A DNA stretch of 64,000 bases from Actinomadura nitritigenes. GTDB taxonomy: Bacteria; Actinomycetota; Actinomycetes; Streptosporangiales; Streptosporangiaceae. The DNA is taken from NCBI RefSeq assembly GCF_017573545.1, contig NZ_JAGEOK010000043.1:1-64000 (forward strand), read 5' to 3'. Made by a program: the position numbers and the translations under genes. Position 1 is the first letter of the stretch. Each line of letters opens with the position of its first letter. Under the pieces are notes generated by a model, which was given only the letters and a program-made list of their open reading frames with translations, searched no databases and was not told the origin of the DNA. Below are positions 54,903-62,849 of the stretch, piece by piece.

Positions 54903-56747
54903 TCAGCCGAAGAGGCCGCCCAGCAGGCCGCCCAGGACTTCCGCAGCGACATCGCCGGCGATATCACCGGCGATGTCGCCGGCCACGTCTCCCATGGCGT
55001 CCAGGGCCATGCCTCCGGCGACACCCGCCACGACGGCACCGCCGACCAGGCCGGCGGTGGCGATGCCGGGACCGTGGCGGTAGTGGCCGTGATGCCCGTG
55101 GTGTCCATGATGGACGTGCATCGGCGGCGGATACGGCGCGGGACCGGGAGGCGCGGGCGGCGGCTCGCCCGGCGCGTAATACATGGGGCCGCCGGGCGCA
55201 GGCGGCGGACCCGGTGGGGCAGGCGGTGGGCCTGGTGGCCCGCCATGCCCCGGACCCGGAGGCGCGGGCGGCGGGTAGGGAGCGGGTCCAGCGGCATGCT
55301 GACCAGGCACGTTGCCGGGCATCCCGACTCCAGGCGCGCCGCCCGGCGGCATCCCGGCGGCAGGAGCCCCGTGCGGTACGCCGCCCGGCGGCATACCAGC
55401 GCCCGGACCGCTGTTCGGCGGCAGCCCGGGACCGGGTGCGCCGCTCGGAGGGAAACCGCCCGAGGCTGCGCCGTGCGGCGCGGGGGGCGGCGGGAAGCCG
55501 GATGCGTGGTTCGCGGCTCCTGGAGACCCCGGCCGAGGCGGCGGGAACGGGGTGCCCTGCCCCGGCGGGACGCTCGCCGCGGGGGGCGCGCCCTGCGGCT
55601 GGTGGCCGGGGCCGCCTGGCGGGGGAGCGCTAGGCGGATACCCGGGCGCGGCGCCGTGGCCGCCCTCGCCGGGTGGGTGGCCGAATGCGGACGGACCGAA
55701 CTCGCCGGGCGGAGGCGGAGGGAAGCCGGGACCGGACGGCCCTGGGGCACCGGACGCCGGATAGCCCGCGCCGCCCGGCGGTGGGAAGGGCGGGGCGCCG
55801 GCCGCGTGACCCGGGCTCTGCAAGGGCGCCGGGGGCGCGCCGGGAGCCGGTCCGGGTGGTGGGAACTGGGCGTGACCCGCGCCGCCGTACTCGCCGCCCG
55901 GGGACGCTGGGCCCGGAACGGGCCGCCCAGGTGAGGGCGGGGGCGGCGGAAAGGTCACCCCGCCGTAGACGGACCCGCCAGGCGGCGGGCTCGCGTGGGC
56001 CGTCCGGGGGAGCGCGGCGGCCTCGTCGAGCCACTTGCCGATCCTGGTGTTCCAGTCCGTCTCGGCGGCTTCGGCGTGCCCGACCTTGAACACCCCGAAC
56101 GCCTCGTCGGACGGGGCGGTGCGGTCCTCGGCGCGCAGGACGAAGGCCACCTCGCGCGGGCTGGCGACGAAGGTCAGCCCGATCTGGTCGAGCCGGCCCT
56201 GGAAGGCGGACGGCGGCGCCAGGTGAATCTCCTGGTGGAACGGCAGGTGCCGCGAGACGCCCCGGAGTTCGGATTCCTCGAACGTGACGTGCCTGATCTG
56301 GAAACCGAGCTGCGCGATGGCCGCCAGCACCCACTGCTGGGATTCCAGCGGCTCGACCGAGATGGGGTCGATGTCCCCCGGATCGGGCTGTCCGGCCACG
56401 TCCACCTCGGTGCACAGCCCGATGGTGAAACCGGGCAGTTCCCGTCCGAGGACGGTGGTGAACGGCAGCTCGTACGGCAGCGGGATGGAGAACGACAGGT
56501 CCCGCTGCCGTGCGGGCTCCAGCGTGAAGCGGCGGGTCAGCGCGCCGCGGTAGACCTCCGGGCCCGCCGTCTCGCCGTGGCCGTCGCGCATGCGCGGCAT
56601 CAGCGCCAGCGTGACGTGCCGTACCTCGAGGGGACGGTCGCCGCCGCGCACGTGGACCTTGCCTGCCACGACGCCGCCCGGCTTGCAGTTCGGCTCCGCG
56701 AGGATCGTGTCGACGGACGGCCCGCCTGCCATCTGCCCGTAGGACAC
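54903..56747 (-). CDS. Spo0M-like protein with Pro/Gly, His-rich and glycine-zipper tail
   Basis: 614 residues. The N-terminal about 250 form an arrestin-like Spo0M domain (VDTILAEPNCKPGGVVAGKVHVRGGD, LEVRHVTLALMPRMRDG), known as a sporulation-control family. Residues about 265-530 are Pro/Gly/Ala low complexity. Then a His-rich stretch MHVHHGHHGHHGHYRHG and a C-terminal glycine-zipper helix (GLVGGAVVAGVAGGMALDAM, then Asp-Ile-Ala-Gly repeats) predicted to insert in membranes or self-associate. The His run could bind metal. The GTG at 56747 has AAGGGA about 8 bases upstream. Ordinary Spo0M proteins are about 250 residues. Confidence 0.87.
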   Translation of the reverse strand: MSYGQMAGGPSVDTILAEPNCKPGGVVAGKVHVRGGDRPLEVRHVTLALMPRMRDGHGETAGPEVYRGALTRRFTLEPARQRDLSFSIPLPYELPFTTVLGRELPGFTIGLCTEVDVAGQPDPGDIDPISVEPLESQQWVLAAIAQLGFQIRHVTFEESELRGVSRHLPFHQEIHLAPPSAFQGRLDQIGLTFVASPREVAFVLRAEDRTAPSDEAFGVFKVGHAEAAETDWNTRIGKWLDEAAALPRTAHASPPPGGSVYGGVTFPPPPPSPGRPVPGPASPGGEYGGAGHAQFPPPGPAPGAPPAPLQSPGHAAGAPPFPPPGGAGYPASGAPGPSGPGFPPPPPGEFGPSAFGHPPGEGGHGAAPGYPPSAPPPGGPGHQPQGAPPAASVPPGQGTPFPPPRPGSPGAANHASGFPPPPAPHGAASGGFPPSGAPGPGLPPNSGPGAGMPPGGVPHGAPAAGMPPGGAPGVGMPGNVPGQHAAGPAPYPPPAPPGPGHGGPPGPPPAPPGPPPAPGGPMYYAPGEPPPAPPGPAPYPPPMHVHHGHHGHHGHYRHGPGIATAGLVGGAVVAGVAGGMALDAMGDVAGDIAGDIAGDVAAEVLGGLLGGLFG

Positions 56748-57343
56748 CGGCCGTTCCCTTCTCCCGACGCGCGGGGCGTGCCCCCGCGAATGTCAGACGG
56801 ATTCCACCATGCCATCGGTTCGCTCGCCCCGCCTGCCCGTGCCGCCTGTCCGTGCCGCCGGTCCCCGATGGCGAGACCGCAGCCGCCGTTGGGCGTGCCT
56901 GGCGCCCAGCCTTGGGTCGGTGCCCGTCGGCTCGTGCCCTCGCACCGTGCCGCCGGTCCCTGGTGCTGAGTCCGCGGCCCCGGTCGGGGTCGTGCACGTC
57001 GGCCCGGCGCGGGCGCATGCCCATCGGCCCCCTCCGGAGCCGTGCCGCCGGTCCCTGGTGCGGAGGCCCCGGTGCCGTCGGGTCGTGCCCGTTCGCACCG
57101 CGCTGTCGACTCGTGCTTTCAGTCCGTGGCGCTGGGACTGCGGCCGCCGTAGCTAGTGCCTGTCGGCTCGTGCCCGTCGGCCTGGGCCCATGCTGGGACG
57201 TTCCGGCGGTGCCGCTGCGGTTGGGCTCCGGCGCCGCCGCCGGCTGGCCTTCGCCGGGCCGTGCTGCTGGGCCGTGTCGCCGAGCTGTGGGGCCTGGGCC
57301 GCGGGCAGGCGAGGGCGAGGGCGAGGGCGACGGCGGGCGGTGG
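56748..57343. other. 596-bp gene-free region with 95-bp periodic repeats
   Basis: Between the Spo0M and M16 genes. No gene is supported. Three copies of CGTGCCGCCGGTCC begin at 56851, 56946 and 57041, exactly 95 bases apart, each followed by related sequence; further partial matches (TGCCCGTCGGCTCGTGCC near 56921 and a close variant near 57156) continue the pattern. Confidence 0.6.
56851..57135. repeat. Three degenerate 95-bp direct repeats
   Basis: Copies at 56851-56945, 56946-57040 and 57041-57135. The first about 20 bases of each are nearly identical; the rest is divergent but keeps shared elements (GTCCGCGGCCCCGG-like, TGCCC(G/A)TCGGC). Probably an old tandem array that has decayed. Confidence 0.6.
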
Positions 57344-58738
57344 TCACTCCTCCTTCGAGGTGACGGTGACCGGGGCGTAGCCGAGCTTCTCCAGCGGTTC
57401 GCGGATCTGCGCGGCGTCGCCCACGGCGATGATGGTCAGCGCCTCCGGGTCGATGTGCTTGTTGTAGGTGCGGGCGACGCCGTCCGGGGTGGACGCCCGC
57501 ACGGCCGCCAGGTAGTTGCTGGGGTAGTCGGCGCCGAGCCCGCTGGCGGACGCGTCGGCGAGTTCGGCGGCGACGGCGCGGGCCGTCTCGTACTCGGCGG
57601 GCGCCCGGTCCGCGAGGGCGCGGACGGACGAACCGTGCTCCTCGGCGTCGATCCCGCGGGAGATGATGCTGCGCAGCCCGGTGAGCGCGTCCGCGACCGC
57701 GTCGGCGGTGACCTCGGTGTGGACGGCGCCCTGGGCGATGAACAGCCCGCAGTGCCGCATGCGCAGCAGTCCCGCGCGCACACCGTAGGTGTAGCCCTTC
57801 TCCTCCCGCAGCACCGCGTTGAGCCGGGACGTCAGGCCGCCGCCCAGCACGTGGGAGGCGACCACCAGGGACGGCCAGTCGTGGTGGGAGCGGTCGGGCA
57901 CGCCGTGCCCGAGGGCGAGGTAGGTCTGCACGGAACCGGGACGGTCCACCACGACGATCCGGGCGGCGGAGTCGGGCATGATCCGGTCGGCGGTCGGGAG
58001 CGGTCCGCCGCTGCCGGTCCAGCCCTCCAGCGCCGCGGTGAGGGCCGTGTCGGCGTCGGTGCCCGCCAGGTCGCCCGCGACGACGGCGGTGGCCTCGGCA
58101 GGCACGACCGAGGCGTAGAAGTCGCGGATGTCGGAGCCCTGAAGCGCGCCGACCGAGGTCCGGGTGCCGCCGGTCGGCCGGGACGCGCGGGCCTCGGCGG
58201 GGAACATCGCCGCGCGCAGCTCCCGCATGGCGCGGGAGCCGGGGTCGGCGTCCTCCTGCGCGATCTCCTCCAGCCGTTCGCGGACGAGGCGCCGCACGTC
58301 CGCGTCGTCCAGCGCGGGACGGCGCACCACCGAGGAGAACAGCTCCAGGGCGGAGCCGAGCCGGGTCACCGGGACGTCCAGCGCGATCCGCAGCGCGGTC
58401 AGGTCGGCCGAGGCGTAGAGGCTGGCTCCGAGCCGCTCGAACGCGGCGGTCAGCGCGGTGCCGCCGCCGGGCTCGGTGCCCTCCAGCAGCGCGTGCGCGG
58501 TGAGCGTGGCGACGCCGTCCAGGTCCTCGGGCTCGCGGCCCGCGCCCGAGTGCAGCACGAGCCTGACCGCGGCGAGGCTGCGGCCGGGCAGGTCGACGCG
58601 CAGGGTGGCGGGCCCGGCGGGGATCCGGCCCGCGGTGCCGGCCGGGAACGCCCACGGCGGGACCGGTCCGGGCACCGGACGGGGCTGGAGCGCGAGGCCC
58701 GCGGTACCGGGAGGCAGGTCGGGGCTGGGACCGGTCAC
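57344..58738 (-). CDS. M16 family peptidase-like subunit without zinc site
   Basis: 464-residue M16 (pitrilysin) family protein that lacks the HxxEH zinc motif: the corresponding position reads LTAHALLEGTE. Its C-terminal half has the conserved substrate-cleft region SRLNAVLREEKGYTYGVRAG. Such proteins pair with an active subunit in a clamshell protease. The GTG at 58738 overlaps the stop of the active subunit gene (GTGA). Confidence 0.9.
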   Translation of the reverse strand: MTGPSPDLPPGTAGLALQPRPVPGPVPPWAFPAGTAGRIPAGPATLRVDLPGRSLAAVRLVLHSGAGREPEDLDGVATLTAHALLEGTEPGGGTALTAAFERLGASLYASADLTALRIALDVPVTRLGSALELFSSVVRRPALDDADVRRLVRERLEEIAQEDADPGSRAMRELRAAMFPAEARASRPTGGTRTSVGALQGSDIRDFYASVVPAEATAVVAGDLAGTDADTALTAALEGWTGSGGPLPTADRIMPDSAARIVVVDRPGSVQTYLALGHGVPDRSHHDWPSLVVASHVLGGGLTSRLNAVLREEKGYTYGVRAGLLRMRHCGLFIAQGAVHTEVTADAVADALTGLRSIISRGIDAEEHGSSVRALADRAPAEYETARAVAAELADASASGLGADYPSNYLAAVRASTPDGVARTYNKHIDPEALTIIAVGDAAQIREPLEKLGYAPVTVTSKEE

Positions 58739-59994
58739 GACGGCGTACCTCCGTAGGTCAGGGCGGTGCGGCCGCCCGGGGCGAGCCAGCGGCCCGCCAT
58801 CTCCTTGATCGCGTCCGCGGTGACGGCCGCGGCCCGTCCCGGGGCGGTGAAGACCCGGGCGGGGTCGTCGAACTGGGTGGCGTTCTGGGAGAGCGCGTTG
58901 GCCAGCCCGGTGACCGTCTCGGTCTGCTCCAGGAAGCCCCGCTCGGCCTGCGCGGTGGCGCGGGCGGTCTCGTCGGCGTCGGGGCCGTCCGCGGCGAACC
59001 GGGCGAGCTCCTCGTCCAGCACGGCGGCGATCTTGTCCGGTTCCGAACCGATGGCGTCCACGATGGCCAGCGACTGCCCGGTGGCCAGCCGGGTCACCCC
59101 CGCCCAGACCTCCGTGGCGATCTGGTCGCGGCGGACCATCCGGTCGTAGAGGCGCGAGCCGGATCCGCCGCCGAGGATCTCCACCGCGAGCTCGGCCGCC
59201 TCGATGTCGTCGCCGCCGTCGGCGGGCAGCGTGAACATCGCGAAGTAGGCGGGGGAGGGGACGTCCTCGTCGAGGGTCTCGCCGCGCACGCCGGAGAGGG
59301 GGCCGAGGTCGCCGGGCCGGGGCGGCGGCTTCCGCGGGCCGGTGGGGATGCCGCCGAAGTACCGTTCGACCGCCGCGATGGTCTTCTCCGCGTCGACGTC
59401 CCCGACGACGGACAGGACCGCGTTGCCCGGCGCGTACCAGGTCGCGAAGAAGTCGGCGCAGTCCTCGAGGGTGGTCGCGTCCAGGTCCTCCATGGACCCG
59501 ATGGGGGTGTGCGCGTAGGGGTGGCCATCGGGGAAGGTGAGGGCGCACAGCCGCTCGAACGCGGTGCCGTAGGGCTGGTTGTCGTAGCGCTGGCGGCGCT
59601 CGTTCTTCACCACGTCGCGCTGGTTGTCGAGGTTGGCCTGCGTGAGCGCGGCGGGCAGCGTGCCCATCCGGTCGGCCTCCAGCCACAGGGCCAGTTCCAG
59701 GTGGCTGATGGGGACGGTCTCGTAGTAGTTGGTGCGTTCGAAGGAGGTGCTGGCGTTGAACGCGGCGCCGGCGCTCTCCAGCAGCGCGGCGTGCTCCCCT
59801 TCGGCGACGTTGGCGGAGCCCTGGAACATCAGGTGCTCGAAGAGGTGGGCGAGGCCGGTCCGGCCGGCCCGCTCGTGCCGCGAGCCGACGCCGTACCAGA
59901 TGTTCACGGCTGCCAGCGGTACGACATGGTCCTCGCAGACCACCACGCGCAGGCCATTGCCGAGCGTGTGCTCATGCAGCGGCTGTTCTGCCAC
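58735..59994 (-). CDS. M16 family zinc peptidase, active subunit
   Basis: 419-residue metallopeptidase with the inverse zinc motif HLFEH (HxxEH) near residue 50 and the downstream zinc Glu in VKNERRQRYDN. Partner of the inactive subunit encoded by the next gene, together acting on peptides or small proteins. The GTG at 59994 is preceded by GGAG at good spacing; an upstream GTG at 60036 is an alternative. About 270 gene-free bases separate it from the STAS gene; they contain a single DnaA-box-like TGTGGATAA at 60129-60137. Confidence 0.92.
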   Translation of the reverse strand: MAEQPLHEHTLGNGLRVVVCEDHVVPLAAVNIWYGVGSRHERAGRTGLAHLFEHLMFQGSANVAEGEHAALLESAGAAFNASTSFERTNYYETVPISHLELALWLEADRMGTLPAALTQANLDNQRDVVKNERRQRYDNQPYGTAFERLCALTFPDGHPYAHTPIGSMEDLDATTLEDCADFFATWYAPGNAVLSVVGDVDAEKTIAAVERYFGGIPTGPRKPPPRPGDLGPLSGVRGETLDEDVPSPAYFAMFTLPADGGDDIEAAELAVEILGGGSGSRLYDRMVRRDQIATEVWAGVTRLATGQSLAIVDAIGSEPDKIAAVLDEELARFAADGPDADETARATAQAERGFLEQTETVTGLANALSQNATQFDDPARVFTAPGRAAAVTADAIKEMAGRWLAPGGRTALTYGGTPS

Positions 59995-60266
59995 GGAGCG
60001 CTCCCGTCCGTTCGATGATCGGCTGGCGGACAGCACCGCGCGCGTCGGATGGGCCGAGCCCAGGCGGCGGGCTTGATCTCTGACTCACCGTACCGGTTGC
60101 GACCGGGCACGGCGTCTTCGCGGCGAACTGTGGATAACTCCACGGCACGCCACCCTGAATGTCAGGAGAAAAGCCGACAAGTCGATCGGAGAAGCGATGC
60201 TCGGGAGCCCTCCGCCACCGCGCCGGGGGCCGGACCCGGGGAACCGCGGCGGCCGGAACGCGGCGA

Positions 60267-60620
60267 TCAGGGCGCGGCGGCCTCGTGGGCCGCGATGGCG
60301 TCCTCCAGCGACCGGTGCAGCACGAAGATCTTGGTGAGCTGGGTCACGTGGAAGACGCGCCGGACCCGGTCGTTGACCCCCATGAAGGACATGGAGCCGT
60401 CGCGCGCGCGGAGCCGGTGGTAGATGCCGACCAGCACGCCGAGGCCGGTGGAGTCGAGGAAGGTGACCTCGCCCAGGTCGATCACGAGGTGCAGCCCGCC
60501 GTTGTCGATGATGTCGAGCAGTTCCTCGCGCAGCCGGGGGCTCGTGAAGACGTCGATCTCGCCACTGATCTTCACGACGGTGAGACCTTTTTCGACGCGG
60601 TGCTCGACGGCGAACTCCAC
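60267..60620 (-). CDS. STAS anti-sigma factor antagonist, BldG-like
   Basis: 117-residue STAS-domain protein resembling Streptomyces BldG, with the phosphorylatable Ser in VTFLDSTGLGVLVG (about residue 57) and the N-terminal strand VVKISGEIDVFTSPRLREELL. Unphosphorylated, it should bind an anti-sigma kinase and release a sigma factor. The GTG at 60620 has GAGGGAGC upstream. Directly downstream of an HATPase gene at 60689, a natural partner pair. SpoIIE phosphatases at 40.5 and 46.8 kb could be its activators (inference). Confidence 0.92.
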   Translation of the reverse strand: MEFAVEHRVEKGLTVVKISGEIDVFTSPRLREELLDIIDNGGLHLVIDLGEVTFLDSTGLGVLVGIYHRLRARDGSMSFMGVNDRVRRVFHVTQLTKIFVLHRSLEDAIAAHEAAAP

Positions 60621-60647
60621 CGTTGCTCCCTCTCTGCCGCTCGTCGG

Positions 60648-60687
60648 GGGGACAGTCCCCTATACCCAGTGGGACGGGACGTTATCC
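60648..60687 (-). promoter_or_regulatory. Candidate promoter region of the STAS gene
   Basis: Minus strand GGATAACG at 60680-60687, a motif shared with two other regulator genes in this window, plus a 13-bp palindrome GGGGACAGTCCCC at 60648-60660 and a GGGTAT element at 60662-60667. Any of these could start a separate STAS transcript. Confidence 0.4.
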
Positions 60688-60688
60688 C

Positions 60689-61306
60689 TCAGGGGGAACG
60701 GAACAGGGCCCACACGATCTTCCCGTGGGAGAGGGTGCGCCACCCCCACCGGACGCTGAACGATTCGACGAGATGCAGTCCGCGGCCCGTCTCGGCGATG
60801 TAGTCGGGCTCCTTGCGGCGGGGCGCGGCCTGGCTCGCGTCCATGATTCCGCACAGCAGCCAGGGCTTCTGGTGCACGAGCCGCAGCCGGATCGCCGAAG
60901 GCGCAGAGCCCAGCGGGTCGGCGGGGTCGTCGTACACGCCCTCGCGGTGCACGTCGTCGCCCGGCCGCCCGCAGGTGGCCCTGCCGCTGTGCCGCAGCGC
61001 GTTGGTGACGAGTTCGGAGACCACCAGGGCCACGTCGTCGGCCAGCTCGGGCAGACCCCACTCGGACAGCCGGGAGAGCGCGAAGTGCCTGGCCTCGGTG
61101 ACCGACTCGGGGTCGGGCCGGACGATGAAGGAGGCCGCCGGCCCGGTGGGCTCCGTGAGCGCGGTCACGGCCGCGTCGAGGCGCGGAGGGAGGTCGCACG
61201 ACTCGGGTATGGGCGTCGAGTGCACGGCATGGTCCCGCGGGACCGCCGGCCCCGCGAGGGAGCCGAGTTCCCACCGCGTGTCGTCGTGCGCCTGGCGTGA
61301 CGTCAT
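60689..61306 (-). CDS. HATPase_c anti-sigma-like ATP-binding protein
   Basis: 205-residue protein with an RsbW/SpoIIAB-type histidine-kinase-like ATPase domain: N-box SELVTNALRHSG, D-region WLLCGIMDAS, G-box ETGRGLHLVES. The N-terminal 70 residues are a disordered extension. Likely an anti-sigma or anti-antagonist kinase acting with the neighbouring STAS protein. Divergent from the HTH/DUF397 pair; this three-part combination resembles the abaA/whiJ-type developmental loci of Streptomyces. Confidence 0.88.
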   Translation of the reverse strand: MTSRQAHDDTRWELGSLAGPAVPRDHAVHSTPIPESCDLPPRLDAAVTALTEPTGPAASFIVRPDPESVTEARHFALSRLSEWGLPELADDVALVVSELVTNALRHSGRATCGRPGDDVHREGVYDDPADPLGSAPSAIRLRLVHQKPWLLCGIMDASQAAPRRKEPDYIAETGRGLHLVESFSVRWGWRTLSHGKIVWALFRSP

Positions 61307-61361
61307 TCCCCGGACCCCGCAGAGTGATCTCGTTGTGCAGCCGTGGCTCGGAAGTCTCGTG

Positions 61362-61374
61362 CGTTATCCTGCGC
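61362..61374 (-). promoter_or_regulatory. Candidate promoter core of the HATPase gene
   Basis: On the minus strand GCGCAGGATAACG, containing GATAAC as a -10 candidate, about 55 bases before the ATG at 61306. The same 13-base sequence occurs upstream of the ANTAR gene (43658-43670). Confidence 0.4.
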
Positions 61375-61530
61375 ATCGTAGCGTGCGAATGCAAGGCCCA
61401 ATGCACGTGCATCCGGGTTGTGGGGGTGTGGGGCGACCGGGCTGCACGCGGATGATCGGAGGTAACCGCAGGACACGGAGGCCAGTGGCACACTAGGTTC
61501 GCTGTCCGCCGAATAGCCGGGAGGTTGGGC

Positions 61531-62397
61531 GTGACTCCAGAGACGCCGGGAAGCGGGTCGACGGTTCGTCGGATCCTGCTCGGGTCGCAGCTGCGCCGTC
61601 TGCGCGAGCAGAAGGGCGTGACCCGTCAGGACGCCGGCTACGTCATCCGCGCGTCGGAGTCGAAGATCAGCCGCCTGGAGCTCGGGCGCGTCAGCTTCAA
61701 AGAACGCGACGTGGACGACCTCCTGACGCTGTACGGCGTCGGAGACAAGGCCGAACGCGAGGCGCTGATACAGCTGGCGCGGGAGGCCAACACCCCTGGT
61801 TGGTGGCACCGGTACAACGACGTGCTGCCCGGCTGGTTCCAGACCTACGTGGGCCTGGAGGAGTCGGCGGCGTTGATCCGCACGTACGAGCTGCAGTTCG
61901 TCCCGGGACTGCTGCAGTCGGAGGGGTATGCGCGTGCGGTCATACGCCTGGGCAACGCCGGAGCCGCCGAACACGAGATCGACCAGCGCGTCGAACTGCG
62001 CCTGCAACGGCAGGAACGGCTCACCGGCCCGGACGCCCCGCGTCTGTGGGCGGTCATCGACGAGGGGGCGCTGCGGCGTCCCATCGGCGGGCCGGAGGTG
62101 ATGCGGGGCCAGTTCGAGCACCTCATCGAGATGTCGAAGCTGCCCAACGTCACCATCCAGATCATGCCGTTCAGGTTCGGCGGCCACGCCGCCGAGGGAG
62201 GGGCGTTCACGATCCTGCGCTTTCCCGAGCAGGACCTGCCGGACGTGGTTTACGTCGAGAACCTCACCGGCGCCATGTACCTGGACAAGCGCGACGACGT
62301 CGACACCTATCTGCAGGCGATGGAACGCCTGTGCGTCGACAGTGCGACCCCGGAACGCACCGTCGAGCTTCTTGGTGATTTTCTCAGAGAGACATGA
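61531..62397 (+). CDS. XRE-family HTH regulator with DUF5753 (WhiJ-like)
   Basis: 288-residue protein: an N-terminal lambda-repressor-type helix-turn-helix (LGSQLRRLREQKGVTRQDAG, then IRASESKISRLELGR) and the DUF5753/Scr1-type sensor domain (TYELQFVPGLLQSEGYARAV, then FTILRFPEQDLPDVVYVENLTG). Such proteins pair with DUF397 proteins in actinomycete development. The GTG at 61531 follows GGGAGG with 7-base spacing; the TTG at 61525 is too close. The stop overlaps the DUF397 start (ATGA). Confidence 0.93.
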   Translation: MTPETPGSGSTVRRILLGSQLRRLREQKGVTRQDAGYVIRASESKISRLELGRVSFKERDVDDLLTLYGVGDKAEREALIQLAREANTPGWWHRYNDVLPGWFQTYVGLEESAALIRTYELQFVPGLLQSEGYARAVIRLGNAGAAEHEIDQRVELRLQRQERLTGPDAPRLWAVIDEGALRRPIGGPEVMRGQFEHLIEMSKLPNVTIQIMPFRFGGHAAEGGAFTILRFPEQDLPDVVYVENLTGAMYLDKRDDVDTYLQAMERLCVDSATPERTVELLGDFLRET

Positions 62398-62648
62398 TGC
62401 TCCAGACCGACTACGACAACGGGATGCCCGCGACCAAGCTCCACGGGGCGCGGTGGCTGAAGTCCCGGCGAAGCAACTCCCAGGGGAACTGTGTAGAGAT
62501 CGCCGAGCTGCCCGGTGGGCAGGTCGCGATGCGCAACTCCCGCCACCCCGAGGGCCCGGCCCTCATCTACACCCGCCCGGAGATCGAGGCCCTCATCCTC
62601 GGTGCCAAGGACGGGGACTTCGACCACCTCATCGCCTCCCGCAACTGA
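62394..62648 (+). CDS. DUF397 family protein
   Basis: 84-residue DUF397 protein, relative of BldB, with WLKSRRSNSQGNCVEIAEL, VAMRNSRHPEGPALIYT and a terminal FDHLIASRN. Usually binds or modulates the partner HTH protein. The ATG at 62394 overlaps the HTH stop; the next ATG at 62397 is also possible. Last gene of this unit before a strong terminator. Confidence 0.93.
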   Translation: MMLQTDYDNGMPATKLHGARWLKSRRSNSQGNCVEIAELPGGQVAMRNSRHPEGPALIYTRPEIEALILGAKDGDFDHLIASRN

Positions 62649-62778
62649 CACTCCTGGAAAACCGCCAAACAACGCCGTCCGGCCGCACAGGGGCCGCGCG
62701 GTACGTCTCACTGCGGCGGGTCGGCTACGAGCACCGAACGTCGACCCGTCCGCCAAGGGCGAAGAACGAAGACGGCAG

Positions 62779-62811
62779 AGGCCACCCAGGCGCGAGGGTG
62801 GCCTTTCTTCC
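62779..62811 (+). terminator. Rho-independent terminator after the DUF397 gene
   Basis: Perfect 9-bp stem AGGCCACCC/GGGTGGCCT with an 8-base loop, followed by TTCTTCC. The best classical terminator in the window. Confidence 0.85.
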
Positions 62812-62849
62812 GCTCTGAGCCGGGCCGCTCTCCCCGGCCGGACGCCGGG

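Noticed and set aside
56851..57135. CRISPR array
   Set aside because: The 95-base repeats are degenerate, contiguous and lack unique spacers; there are no cas genes.
60129..60137. A perfect TGTGGATAA (DnaA box TTATCCACA) as a sign of a replication origin
   Set aside because: Only one box is seen in the region, without dnaA, dnaN or a cluster of boxes; a single site occurs by chance.
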